In this document: one piece after another, positions 10,096 through 19,027 of the stretch | Layout: each line of letters starts with the position of its first letter | How positions within the stretch are numbered: the stretch's first letter is position 1 | Assembly: GCA_004352715.1 (NCBI GenBank) | Contig: SCFE01000023.1 | Coordinates: forward strand, 1,282,148 to 1,309,695 | DNA from: Hofstenia miamia | Taxonomy: Eukaryota > Xenacoelomorpha > Acoela | Direction of reading: 5' to 3' | Length of the DNA stretch: 27,548 nucleotides | Translations under genes and position numbers: made by a program | The notes under the pieces: model-generated | The model's database searches: none | What the model was told of the DNA's origin: nothing | What the model saw: the letters and a program-made list of their open reading frames with translations, nothing else

Positions 10096-11141
10096 ATTGC
10101 TTTACTTAGATTTTTCAAAAGCTTTTGATAAAGTACCTCATAACATCTTATTGAGGAAGTGTTACGGCGTTGGCATTAGAGGGAATCTATTAAGATTATT
10201 GAAATCCTATCTAAGTGGTAGATTTCACAGAGTGTTGGTTAACAAGGTCAAATCAAAATATCTTCTCATCACAAGCGGGGTCCGTCAGGGCTCTGTTCTG
10301 GGACCTCTTTTATTTATCGTTTTTATAAATGACCTTCCAGAAGGCTGTATTGAAACATTACCATATTTGTTTGCTGATGANNNNNNNNNNNNNNNNNNNN
10401 NNNNNNNNNNNNNNNNNNNNNNNNNNNNNNNNNNNNNNNNNNNNNNNNNNNNNNNNNNNNNNNNNNNNNNNNNNNNNNNNNNNNNNNNNNNNNNNNNNNN
10501 NNNNNNNNNNNNNNNNNNNNNNNNNNNNNNNNNNNNNNNNNNNNNNNNNNNNNNNNNNNNNNNNNNNNNNNNNNNNNNNNNNNNNNNNNNNNNNNNNNNN
10601 NNNNNNNNNNNNNNNNNNNNNNNNNNNNNNNNNNNNNNNNNNNNNNNNNNNNNNNNNNNNNNNNNNNNNNNNNNNNNNNNNNNNNNNNNNNNNNNNNNNN
10701 NNNNNNNNNNNNNNNNNNNNNNNNNNNNNNNNNNNNNNNNNNNNNNNNNNNNNNCTGCTAGTCCAGCAGCGTGACTTGATATTCCTAAACAAACTTCTTA
10801 ATAAAGAATTGGACATCGATGTATTAAGTTTCATCACATTATACGCTCCATCTCGTCAAAATCTCAGATCGTCGACCAATATGTTATTTTTATCAAAATT
10901 TACGAAGAAAACTAAGTCTAAAAATCACTTTTTTAATCGAGTGATTCTGCTTGCTAACTTTGTTCATTTGAAGACTGAAATAAATCTCTTTGGCAATCCA
11001 AAAGTAGTGAAGAGTCAATTAAAGGTGTTATTTTGGAATAAGTTCGAAAGAGAATATGATGACAATAACAGATGTTCTCACCAGCTTGTATGTTTTTGCA
11101 GCTCTTGTCGTCTACAGAATACCATATTCTCATTCCATTGA
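10096..11141 (+). pseudogene. Non-LTR reverse transcriptase, family D, 5'-truncated, gap inside
   Basis: The reading frame opens abruptly at TTG 10097 with LYLDFSKAFDKVPHNILLRK, the RT motif A, preceded immediately by an in-frame stop; this is the 5' truncation point. GVRQGSVLGPLLF (motif B, about 10280) and LPYLFAD (motif C, ending at the gap edge 10380) follow. A gap of 374 Ns hides the thumb region. After it, 10755-11141 reads QRDLIFLNKLLNKELD, then FFNRVILLANFV, then LFWNKFEREYDDNNRCSHQL and a Cys-rich end (VCFCSSC), stopping at 11139-11141; this is the usual C-terminal region of jockey/CR1-like ORF2. The two halves are in different frames, so either the gap length is approximate or there is a frameshift inside. 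It lies in opposite orientation within the hAT remnant. Confidence 0.88.
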
Positions 11142-11228
11142 TATTTTGTACCGGTGCTTTATAGTGTATTTTTTCAATATGGGAATAAAGTCCTTTTACT
11201 ACTACTACTACTAAGAAAAATCGCATTA
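11142..11228 (+). other. 3' UTR, AATAAAG signal, (ACT)n tail and possible target duplication of element D
   Basis: After the stop the UTR contains GGGAATAAAGTCC (11181-11193) and ends in an (ACT)n run at 11198-11212. CGCATTA follows at 11222-11228; the same 7-mer, within the similar context AAAATTGCCGCATTA, lies at 10089-10095 just before the truncated 5' end. This pair may be the insertion's target duplication. Confidence 0.55.
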
Positions 11229-11507
11229 TCTTTATTCTTTTTTATCTTGTTTCCAAAGCAAGATTATTTTGAAATTTAACTAAAATTTAAATATGTAAGT
11301 GACATTTCTTGACTGATGCATATTCCTTTTAGGTATATGTAATGCTATGATTTCTTCGCAAACAATTTTGTCTGTTGCTCTTAAAGCGAAAATTAATGCA
11401 CAATAGTGAGAGTTTGCTTTACCTGAATATGTTAAGCATTTATAATTTGTATTTTAAAGAAATTGTATAGTCTAGCAATGCTTTTATTAAATAGTAAAAT
11501 CTTGCAA

Positions 11508-11597
11508 AAATTGGTAAGATATTGGCAAGATTTTACTAAATCTTGGTAAATTTTGCAACGGAGTTGTAAGAATTTGCCAAGATCTTACCAAATTCTC
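11508..11597. repeat. Imperfect palindrome built from GGTAAGAT/GCCAAGATC words
   Basis: AATTGGTAAGATATTGGCAA (about 11511-11530) is mirrored by TTTGCCAAGATCTTACCAAA (about 11573-11592), with about 42 bases between. Further partial copies (ATCTTGGTAAATTTTGC) lie in the loop. It may be a foldback repeat inside the hAT remnant. Confidence 0.65.
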
Positions 11598-11860
11598 ATT
11601 AAATTTCCTAGTTTCCACTGATTAGGGGAGCATTATCAAAAAGAACATAATTACTAGAGTATAATTTATCAGTCACAGAATTAACAATACTGATTTTATT
11701 TTCACCGTGATTTAATAATTCAAGTGATTTTTAATTTTTTTGAGATCATTCACTTGGCATTTTTTAAGTTTGGGGCCCTGAGTCAGTTGCCCCTCTGCCT
11801 CAACCTAAGTCCGGCCCTGGTTATAAGGGTAAACAAATTGAGATTACTTACTTCAAAAAG

Positions 11861-11921
11861 AAAACACGTCGTATTTGGCATTTATTTTGTAATATACATT
11901 TGTGTGTGTCCCATTTAAACA
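11861..11921 (+). repeat. 63-bp dispersed repeat, copy right of the hAT element
   Basis: Diverged copy of 9128-9190, two bases shorter, with a few substitutions. It lies 41 bp beyond the right hAT terminus. Confidence 0.8.
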
Positions 11922-13072
11922 ACAGTCTTCTGTAAAAAAGATTAAAAATTTTATGCAAATAAAGTACAATTAACTTAAAATAGAAACGTTTTAAATTCAA
12001 AAGTGGCCACTGTACCAGGATTCGAATTCACAGGCTCGAATCCGAATTCGATCCAACAACTAACTTCTGCGCACATCTGTGCAGTATACATAAGTGAAAG
12101 TTTTTGTAAATTACAGTAAATTAAAATCATATTTTAGTAAATATAATTATGGTAATTGTCACGTACTGTCACAGCTTGAGACTTGAATAACTCCCAGACT
12201 AAATTATTTGATTGGTATGACCAGAGATAGATCTCAAAGTGACCGGTTTTGATCGTTGAATTGAAGTTAAGGGTGACCAGATCCAGTCCGGTTCGGTGGT
12301 CAGTACCGACTGGCTTCCATCTCTATACTGTGGGGCCTTCTGATTTGGTATATTAGTTCATGAATAATGCGAGTGGTAAAATTAGCTTTCAAGAAATCAT
12401 AAAAAAATTAAGAAATTTATAAGCTGTTTAAGGTTAATTATGTTTAATTCTTTACACGTGCTGACATAGAAAAAAATTTGGAGCCTCAACCCCCCTGATT
12501 TTTAAGGGGTTTGACACTACTGATATTTATAAGATAGTAAGATACATTTTTAACCTGCCATCCGTTCTGTTGACTTCACTTTCCATATTTACATTGATCT
12601 CCAAGCTTACGTTTAAAACTCTTATTTTTGTACATCTTATTGTACAGCTTAATAGTTTTTACTGTATGTGAGGTATTCCAAATTTAATAAATTATTTTAT
12701 TCATGTAATTGCTAAAGAATTCTTGCGCCTTACTGTTGTTAACATGCTTAAAGAACTTCATTTATCTATTGTAATATTGTGGGGAAAGAATTGTACATTT
12801 ATATCAAATGTGATCAGTCTGCTATCTGCTAACGCTAAACGTTGTAATATAGTCAAATTAGAAATCTGTTTATACGTTGCTGCAAGAATAGATCCGGTAA
12901 AAATTGAGAAAAATTTTCAAAGACAAAAGCCCTTCAATGACAGTACACAAGTATTTTCACCTCATTGAAGTGCCATGCTCTGGACGAACAAATTTAGGCG
13001 ATCACACACAATCAACAACAGTTCTCATAAACATATCAGATGGGGACAGTACTTTATTAATTTTTACTAAAT
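11922..13072. other. Unassigned sequence with small repeats
   Basis: No supported gene. It holds a hairpin at 12018-12054 (GGATTCGAATTC against GAATTCGATCC) and a GC-richer patch at 12241-12325 with CCGGTT/AACCGG words. GGGGTTTGACACTACTGA at 12507-12524 could be a Tc1-type terminus for the transposase remnant downstream, but no partner end was identified. Confidence 0.4.
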
Positions 13073-13524
13073 ATGTCTCATCAAGATTTAAGAAACGTTC
13101 TGCAATATGTTTACTCTACTGGAACCACAGAGTGCAAGACTTTACCCAAAATATCGGGCATGAACCTAAAAACATTCTACGGAAACTTCAAAAAGTTGAC
13201 TGAAACGAGCATTTCAAAAATGAAGAAAGGACGTGGGCGACCCCCATACTTTAAAACATACCCAAATTCCCCCATATAAAAAATCTTCAAATTTTGCAGT
13301 GGCCTCTAATCATGGGACCTTTCATCTATAGAAAATGTTTGGAGGATCATGAAAGATGATGTGAAAAAGAAAAATTCAAAAAATGTGCAAAAAACTAATA
13401 TCTGCTGGAGGCCAAAGAAAAAGTTACCCCTGAGAATGCAGAAAATTTGATGGACTCAATTAAGGACAGATTTTTTAATGATGCTCGCTCCGGAGGCAAT
13501 GTTGTCAAAATTTCTTTGACATAA
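13073..13524 (+). pseudogene. Tc1/mariner-like transposase remnant, internally deleted
   Basis: The first part (13073-13279) reads LRNVLQYVYSTGTTECKTLP, ISGMNLKTFYGNFKKL and MKKGRGRPPYF, resembling the helix-turn-helix DNA-binding region and the GRGRP hinge of Tc1-like transposases. The next recognisable block is the C-terminal end of the catalytic domain: LQWP at 13294, SIENVWRIMKDDVKKK from 13325 (the glutamate of IENVW corresponds to the third acidic residue of the DDE triad), and VTPENAENLMDSIKDRFFND to a TAA at 13522-13524. The three blocks lie in different frames, and the middle of the catalytic core with the first two aspartates is deleted. The copy is inactive. The element's ends were not found with confidence. 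Confidence 0.75.
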
Positions 13525-13942
13525 ACTTATAGAAAACTTAATTTGCCATGGATTGATTAAAATTTTGTTAATGTACGTTTTTTTGTTGCTAAAAGATTAA
13601 AAATTATTCTGCTCCTCATTTGAAGTTATAAATCTTTAGTTCAACTTTCACCCCCCAACGATCCCATCAGTAATCATATGAAACCGTTTAGTGGCCCTTC
13701 TTCTTTAAATTATCTCATCCATCTACATCCATTAAGAATTCGTAACATGACAAGAACCAGAGATAACTAAATAATTTGTAACTGTTTAGGGCGAATTGCT
13801 TACATAATCATGTTCATGTATCTTTGCTCTTTTCTTCATATATGGGAGGTCAAGTGGTAATTCTTTTCTCTTTCAGTCCCCATGGGAATTCCCATGAAAA
13901 CGCTGTGGGATGGGCATTAAAAAGAATCCCACGGCAACCATG
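13525..13942. other. Unassigned sequence
   Basis: No ORF. Near 13878-13931 are short inverted words (CCATGGGAATTCCCATG, and GTGGGATGGGC with AGAATCCCAC) that look like part of a repeat leading into the AT-rich block. Confidence 0.4.
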
Positions 13943-13980
13943 ATATATATATATATAAATTTTGCGGGACCAGCTATGTT

Positions 13981-14066
13981 TTGTCCCGGCCCCGTCTGGT
14001 CGCAATCCCGAATTTTTCTTTGCTCCCAGTCTTTATTTGGGACCAGTAGGGTCTTGATTGATAACG

Positions 14067-14115
<49 letters not shown>

Positions 14116-14323
14116 GCTGAAGAGTAACACATCAATTGTCCCGGCCCCGTCTGGTCGCAATCCCGAATTTTTCTTTGCTCCCAGTCTTTATTTGGGACCA
14201 GTAGGGTCTTGATTGATAACGAAAATATTCACTCTAAATATAGATATATATATATATATATATAAATATATATATATATTTATATATAGCTAACTAAAAT
14301 GTGGCTGAAGAGTAACACATCAA
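13981..14323. repeat. Exact two-unit tandem duplication with (AT)n core
   Basis: Unit 1 is 13981-14135 and unit 2 is 14136-14323. Each begins with the same 93 bases (TTGTCCCGGCCCCGTCTGGT and onward to GAAAATAT), identical in both, continues with an (AT)n block of about 35 or 67 bases, and ends with the same 28 bases (AAAATGTGGCTGAAGAGTAA and onward). The units abut without extra bases. The related wording GGTCCCGGCC at 14441-14450 before another (AT)n run suggests a dispersed AT-associated repeat. Confidence 0.85.
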
Positions 14324-14528
14324 AATAACTGATGAAATTAATATTAAGAGTATTATTTATAAGTAAATGGAAAGCGTAATGTAATATATTCTAGAGTGAA
14401 CATTCTTGATATCATAGAAATAAATAAAAATGAAACATTGGGTCCCGGCCATATCTAGTCCCGATGTCTGGTTCAAGTCTCTGTGGGATAAGATGTAGAA
14501 CCGGAATCAGATACCGATACATCAAACC

Positions 14529-14531
<3 letters not shown>

Positions 14532-14564
<33 letters not shown>
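14532..14564. repeat. (AT)n microsatellite
   Basis: About 16 AT units read directly. Other runs lie at 13943-13957, within the tandem units, at 22250-22268 and at 27529-27548. Confidence 0.9.
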
Positions 14565-14568
<4 letters not shown>

Positions 14569-14589
14569 TTACTAGCACAATGGTTTGAA

Positions 14590-15556
14590 ATTTCAACCAC
14601 GGAGGCTTCCATTTTTTAGGGGACGAATTTGTTCTTCTATTTCTTAGATGGGTTCAGAGAAAGGGTTTTACTCCTGCTTATCGAAGAACACATTTGTGTA
14701 GTTGGATTATTTATGAGACAGCGCATTATCAGGAAATGTCTTTTGCCAGCGCTAACCAATTCATTGTATCGTTTCGTATAGGGATCCATTTTTTATTTAT
14801 GAGACAAACAATTTTAGGGAAATGCTTTCGAATTTCATTTCTGCAAGGAATTGAAAAAGTCTTCTTGGATTTGTCAGGAAAGAACCTGAGAAGTGGGATA
14901 TTTCATAATGAGCACAGGAAACCTGGAGAAACCTCGAAAAATGGGCGATATCCTCCTCAATGCGGAAATGTGGGCAGACCTACTGTGATCATTAAAACTA
15001 AAATTTGTATGACTGTAAAAACAACGGTTGCCCTTAGCTCTTATTTACTTAAAATTACGTGTATCATTCGAAATTTTAGTTCGATTGAGTTCTGTGCATA
15101 TGTTCAAAATGTATTTCGTTGAGTTTTGATTTTAGTTTATTTCTCACGTGGTGTGCTTAAAGGCTCCCCTCTGGTCAATTCTATTGAGGATATTATTTCA
15201 AAAGCCTAAGCCTAATAATATGTGAGCTTAAGTATCAATGTTGACCTATGAAGAAACTTATATTAGAAACTATAAGCACAATACTAAATATATTTCTATT
15301 TTTTAACCCCATAACCGTCTTCTCAATGTAATATTTAATGAAATTTAAAAAATTCCACTATTTGCAACTGCAGTAGGAAATTTCATAGCACACTAGAGAG
15401 TGTACAATTGAAAGATGTAGTTGATTCTGCACATTTCTCACGGTTGCTAATGTTTCCATTGGGTGTCATCTCACATCCTAGTATCATACTAAATTATCTG
15501 ACAACATATTCATTAAAATTATATTTACCTATGTCATCAAGGCTATTGACCCCTCC
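14590..15556. other. Unassigned sequence with a 142-codon open frame
   Basis: The frame 14694-15122 starts at TTG rather than ATG and has no recognisable domain. It contains a diverged direct repeat, TTATTTATGAGACA followed by GGAAATG, at 14707-14744 and 14792-14828, so repeat origin is more likely than a gene. Confidence 0.35.
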
Positions 15557-15928
15557 CAGAGATGGACATGGGGTGAGAATTTTGGTCCGAGTGTCGCCCG
15601 GCCCAAGAAGCTTTAGGTCCTACACAAATTCAGATCCGGCCCATTTAATTTAATGCAAACTCGGCCCATTTTTATAATACTTGCTGAAAAAATGTTTGTG
15701 ATAGAGATACTTCTAATAATATCTAAACACTGAAATTGAAGATTCGAAATTGAAATTTAAAAAAGTATATGATACTAATGTAAAATGTCCAAAATGTAAA
15801 TTTTATTCTTCAACTTTATAATTTAGATAAAAATCAATGTATTTGCGTGCACTGTTCCGGAATAGTCAGTTCTTAAAAATTAGGCCCATTTCCAAATCCT
15901 AGCCAAGCCCGGCCCATGTCCATTTCTG
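15557..15928. mobile_element. hAT-type MITE with GGCCCA subterminal repeats
   Basis: The left end CAGAGATGGACATGGG and the reverse complement of the right end CAGAAATGGACATGGG differ at one of 16 positions. Inside, GGCCCATTT-type words recur at about 15637, 15663, 15883 and 15911, in the manner of transposase-binding subterminal repeats. The CAG termini and 372-bp non-coding body fit a non-autonomous hAT element. The flanks are C-rich (ACCCCTCC and CCCCGCCC) and only loosely match, so the 8-bp target duplication is uncertain. Confidence 0.65.
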
Positions 15929-16961
15929 CCCCGCCCTCCTCCATAATCAAACATAGGTAGTTATGAGGACATGCTTTTCCAATTCTGCTCACAAAATTTT
16001 GAAAAAAATGAATTGACACTTGTTATAATAAACATAGTAGTCTAACAGAGAAGTTACTTGGGTTAATAACTACGAATTTCACCGACAAAAAACATTAACA
16101 ATAGACTGTTTTGCAGCATTGCAAAAACTAATGTGGAAATTTACAGAATTTTATTGACCTTGTCTGTTTTACTGCCATTATTTATTCTATTATGAAGTTA
16201 TGCAATGGAGATAAGGAAACAAATGAATTTTTACATTTGTTGTGTCGCTAGGGTAAGCAATTCTAAAAACAATCGTCATGTAATTTTTTAACATTTTTTT
16301 CTATTCACTCGGAATACAAAACCCCACTTTAAAAACATGATAAATTTTTGAAAAAAAAATTTACCCTTTGAAGTATTAAAAAACTTACCTTTCATTTCGA
16401 AATTCGTTCTTTGATTCGGTAAAATTAAACAAAATTGGTTTTAGAGCATACATGCAATGTAGGTCTCAGGTTAAATCAAGCACATTGTATATGCACAGAC
16501 TGAGATCAATGTATGTGAAGAATCAGCGATAGGCTGTTTTTAGCCCATTAAAACATCAATATGATATTGAAATTTAGAAAAGTTACATGAGACCGGATAA
16601 ATGGAATTAAAGTTGCTCGATGGCAGAATGTCTGTCAGTTCACAATATTTATATGAACGTTAGAAATTCGCCACAATTGTTGATGCTAAATCATTTAACT
16701 ATTCAGATAAGAGCAATATGACATTATATATTAAAAAATTTTTAAGACTCATTTATATGGCTTTTTCTTCCTTTAAGTTGTGTTGTGCACCAAAAATATA
16801 GTTTAGTGGAACATATAATTTTACAACATTTGCAAATGGAAATCAATCTGTATTAGCCCTTTCTCGATTGAGTTTTTATCACCAATCATATTTATCACCA
16901 AGTCGTGAAACTTGGCAGGTCGAAGAAATGGACAAAATGTGCTCGCAATCTTCTTTCAAAT
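15929..16961. other. Unassigned AT-rich sequence
   Basis: About 1 kb with no supported gene, terminal repeat or RNA. Confidence 0.45.
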
Positions 16962-17023
16962 CAGAGATGTAATATTATTTCTCGAGGGCATGCTGAGGAA
17001 GCACCCCTGGCCGAGATAGGGTT
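16962..17023 (+). repeat. 62-bp stem-loop module, copy 1
   Basis: CAGAGATGTAATATTATTTC and onward to ATAGGGTT. It matches 17343-17404 at 57 of 62 positions; all five differences are transitions. A nested stem can be drawn: CTCG (16981) with CGAG, GGG with CCC, and GCT with AGC around a GAGGA loop. The flanks of the two copies are unrelated. Confidence 0.75.
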
Positions 17024-17342
17024 AAGAAAAAATCGATATTCTAGTGCTCTGACATCAAAGGAAGTTCTGATATCAGAAAATTGAACCCAGTACCAAAAAA
17101 TTTGAAAAAATATTTGTTCCCATAACAGCATGGTGTTGAAATTTGGCAGTGTCATAGTAACTACAAAAATCTAAATTGCGTGTTTCATTAGTCTGCGCTA
17201 TATATACAAATATTTAGGAAACAACTTACCAATCATAGGATGAAATTTTTTAATTATGTAATAAAATGAACAAATTTCAAAAAATAATCAGTACAATAAT
17301 ATCACCTTAATGATTCGTTTTCCAAACATGTTTTTAAGAAAG

Positions 17343-17404
17343 CAGAGATGTAACATTGTTTCTCGAGGGCATGCTGAGGAAGCATTCCCGGCCGAGATAG
17401 GGTT
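17343..17404 (+). repeat. 62-bp stem-loop module, copy 2
   Basis: Second copy, 381 bp downstream in the same orientation. The substitutions keep the main stem pairs. Function unknown; it could be the end of a mobile element or a small RNA-like repeat. Confidence 0.75.
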
Positions 17405-18043
17405 GTGTAAAAGATCTGATGGCAAATATAATTATAGCTTCATGTTTTATCCAACTTTCTAATCTGAATTTTGGAAGAGGTGAGTTATAATGTATCTGGT
17501 TATAGGAGGTTTTTTTAATTTATTGACTTCTACTAAAATCATTATGATGGCAGACACTTCGTGAATGCGGATTCCAATAATTAGTACTGGCGCGCCAGAA
17601 TAATTTGTAGAATTAAGCTGTCATGCTGGAGGCGCTGTAATTTAAATAGCAGACGAGGACAGGTGTCGAAAGTTGTAAACCCATGAACACTAACTAATTC
17701 ATTATTAATGCTTTTTGTGTTTGAAACAATGCACCAATTTTATATTCAACAATACATCTCGCCATTGCCATTAAAAGCAACCACTCTCCAGGATTTGACT
17801 TTATTATAAATAATTATTTGATTCTAATTTAGAAGTTTCCAACAGAATATGTCAGAAACCATATAGACGATATCAATATCAACTAGCGGCTGAAAAAGCG
17901 AACGCAGGAAACCATTTACACACCATAAATTTTTTATAAAACACTTCACAGTCACATTCAAGTTCTCACTTATGTCAATGTAATAAATGAATTTTGATAT
18001 CCAACAAAATTAAAAAACTATTATGCTTTACTTTGTTAAGTGA
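17405..18043. other. Unassigned sequence
   Basis: No supported gene. A small GC-rich island, TACTGGCGCGCCAGAA at about 17586-17601, stands out within AT-rich DNA. Confidence 0.45.
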
Positions 18044-18051
18044 CTGTATAT

Positions 18052-18401
18052 CAGACTTGTCAACGAGCCGAGCTTCTAACAAAGCGAGCCGAGCTTGAGC
18101 ACATAATTTGATATACAACGAGCCCAAAACGAGCCTATTTTAAGCAAAGCAAGTTTATAGTTCTGCTTGTTAATTTGATTATGGAGATTTTTAATTTTTC
18201 CAGTCAGTATGCCTTCCTATAATCTTATTTAAGAAATATTTATTAAATAATAGGAAGAGCTACGTAAAAAATTCTTTAATCACAATATTTTTAAGAAAAT
18301 ACCGAACTAAAACGAGTCTCATTCAAAGATTTTATTTTACACAAAATTTAAACGAGCCGAGCCGAGCCGAGCTAGGAACTGTCGACTCGTTGACAAGTCT
18401 G
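18052..18401 (+). mobile_element. hAT MITE copy 1, 8-bp target duplication
   Basis: A 350-bp non-coding element with inverted ends CAGACTTGTCAACGAG (left) and, reverse-complemented, CAGACTTGTCAACGAG (right). It is flanked on both sides by CTGTATAT (18044-18051 and 18402-18409), a perfect 8-bp duplication diagnostic of the hAT group. GAGCC pentamers occur near both ends. The body matches the reverse complement of 22773-23174 closely. Confidence 0.9.
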
Positions 18402-18424
18402 CTGTATATTAACAATAACAACTA

Positions 18425-19025
18425 CAGGGTGATTCTAAAGTAACATACACATTTATATCCAGCATAAATTTTTTTTAAAGATAGAAGGAAAACATCAAAA
18501 ATGTATTAGCATTTTATGTAAAGTTATAAAATAATGCTACCAACATGGCGACCACCGTTTTCTACACACATCACCAAACCATCATAAAAACTACCAAAAA
18601 CGCGTTCTAACTCATCTTCATCAATGGCCAAAATTTCAGTTCCATTTGCGATTTTCAACTGCTCAGTTGTAGTGGGACGATTGCAATACACTTTATCTTT
18701 AATTCNNNNNNNNNNNNNNNNNNNNNNNNNNNNNNNNNNNNNNNNNNNNNNNNNNNNNNNNNNNNNNNNNNNNNNNNNNNNNNNNNNNNNNNCCCCCCCC
18801 CCCCATAAATAAAAGTCAAGTCGGGATAAGTCCGGACTTAGTGCTGGCCAAATGAACAGAAGTGTATATATAATGCAAATACAGTAGATGTTGGTAGCAT
18901 TATTTCATAACTACATAAAATGCTAATACATTGTTGATGTTTTCCTTCTACCTTTAACGGGTCACCTGTATTGAATAAAAATTCATGCTGGATATAAATG
19001 TCTATGCTACTTTAGAATCACCCTG
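18425..19025 (-). mobile_element. Mariner-type transposon with long inverted ends, gap inside
   Basis: Left end CAGGGTGATTCTAAAGTA and the reverse complement of the right end agree for about 120 bases with some indels (left to about 18545, right from about 18888). TA flanks both ends (18423-18424 and 19026-19027), as in Tc1/mariner insertions. A transposase C terminus lies on the minus strand. The interior is lost in 87 Ns (18706-18792), which end in a C12 run. Confidence 0.85.
18524..18703 (-). pseudogene. C-terminal 59 codons of a mariner-like transposase
   Basis: From the gap edge the minus strand reads IKDKVYCNRPTTTEQLKIAN, then LAIDEDELERVFGSFYDGLV and CVENGGRHVGSIIL, ending at TAA 18524-18526. 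This is the typical end of mariner-like transposases: VKDxVYxxRPxTxEELK, a helical stretch, then RxxxCIExxGGHFEH. In a full protein it follows the third acidic residue of the DDE/D core. The last few codons and the stop lie inside the element's own inverted repeat. The frame is intact here, but the rest is in the gap, and only about 100 bases lie between the gap and the other inverted end, so coding capacity beyond the gap is doubtful. Confidence 0.85.
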
Positions 19026-19027
19026 TA

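Larger units (their letters stand above)
9201..11819 (-). mobile_element. Decayed hAT transposon interrupted by a nested retrotransposon
   Basis: The plus-strand left end CAGAGCTGGATGAA (9201) and the reverse complement of the right end, CAGGGCCGGACTTAGG (11819), share CAG-GC-GGA. Both continue into a GGG-rich stretch ending in CCCAAAC, as in hAT elements with CAGGGCCGG termini. A hAT transposase remnant lies inside on the minus strand (about 9530-10076), and retrotransposon D interrupts it at 10096-11215. The 8 bases outside each end, GGAATGAG and GTTATAAG, match at only 5 of 8 positions, so a target duplication is not proven. The N-terminal half of the transposase is not recognisable in 11229-11756. 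Confidence 0.55.

Noticed and set aside
12018-12054. tRNA- or SINE-type B box (GGATTCGAATTC)
   Set aside because: The word is part of a small inverted repeat. No A box at the right distance and no cloverleaf could be drawn.
12223-12327. Short hAT MITE bounded by CAGAGATAGA and CATCTCTA
   Set aside because: Only about nine bases of the ends match and the flanks show no 8-bp duplication.
14694-15122. 142-codon open frame as a gene
   Set aside because: It starts at TTG, has no known domain, and contains an internal diverged direct repeat at the DNA level.
16962-17404. Hammerhead ribozyme or LTR pair formed by the 62-bp repeats
   Set aside because: The CUGANGA and GAAA core is missing, and the repeats do not begin with TG and end with CA.
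18611-18812. Plus-strand open frame across the gap in the mariner element
   Set aside because: It is the antisense shadow of the transposase C terminus and is held open by Ns.
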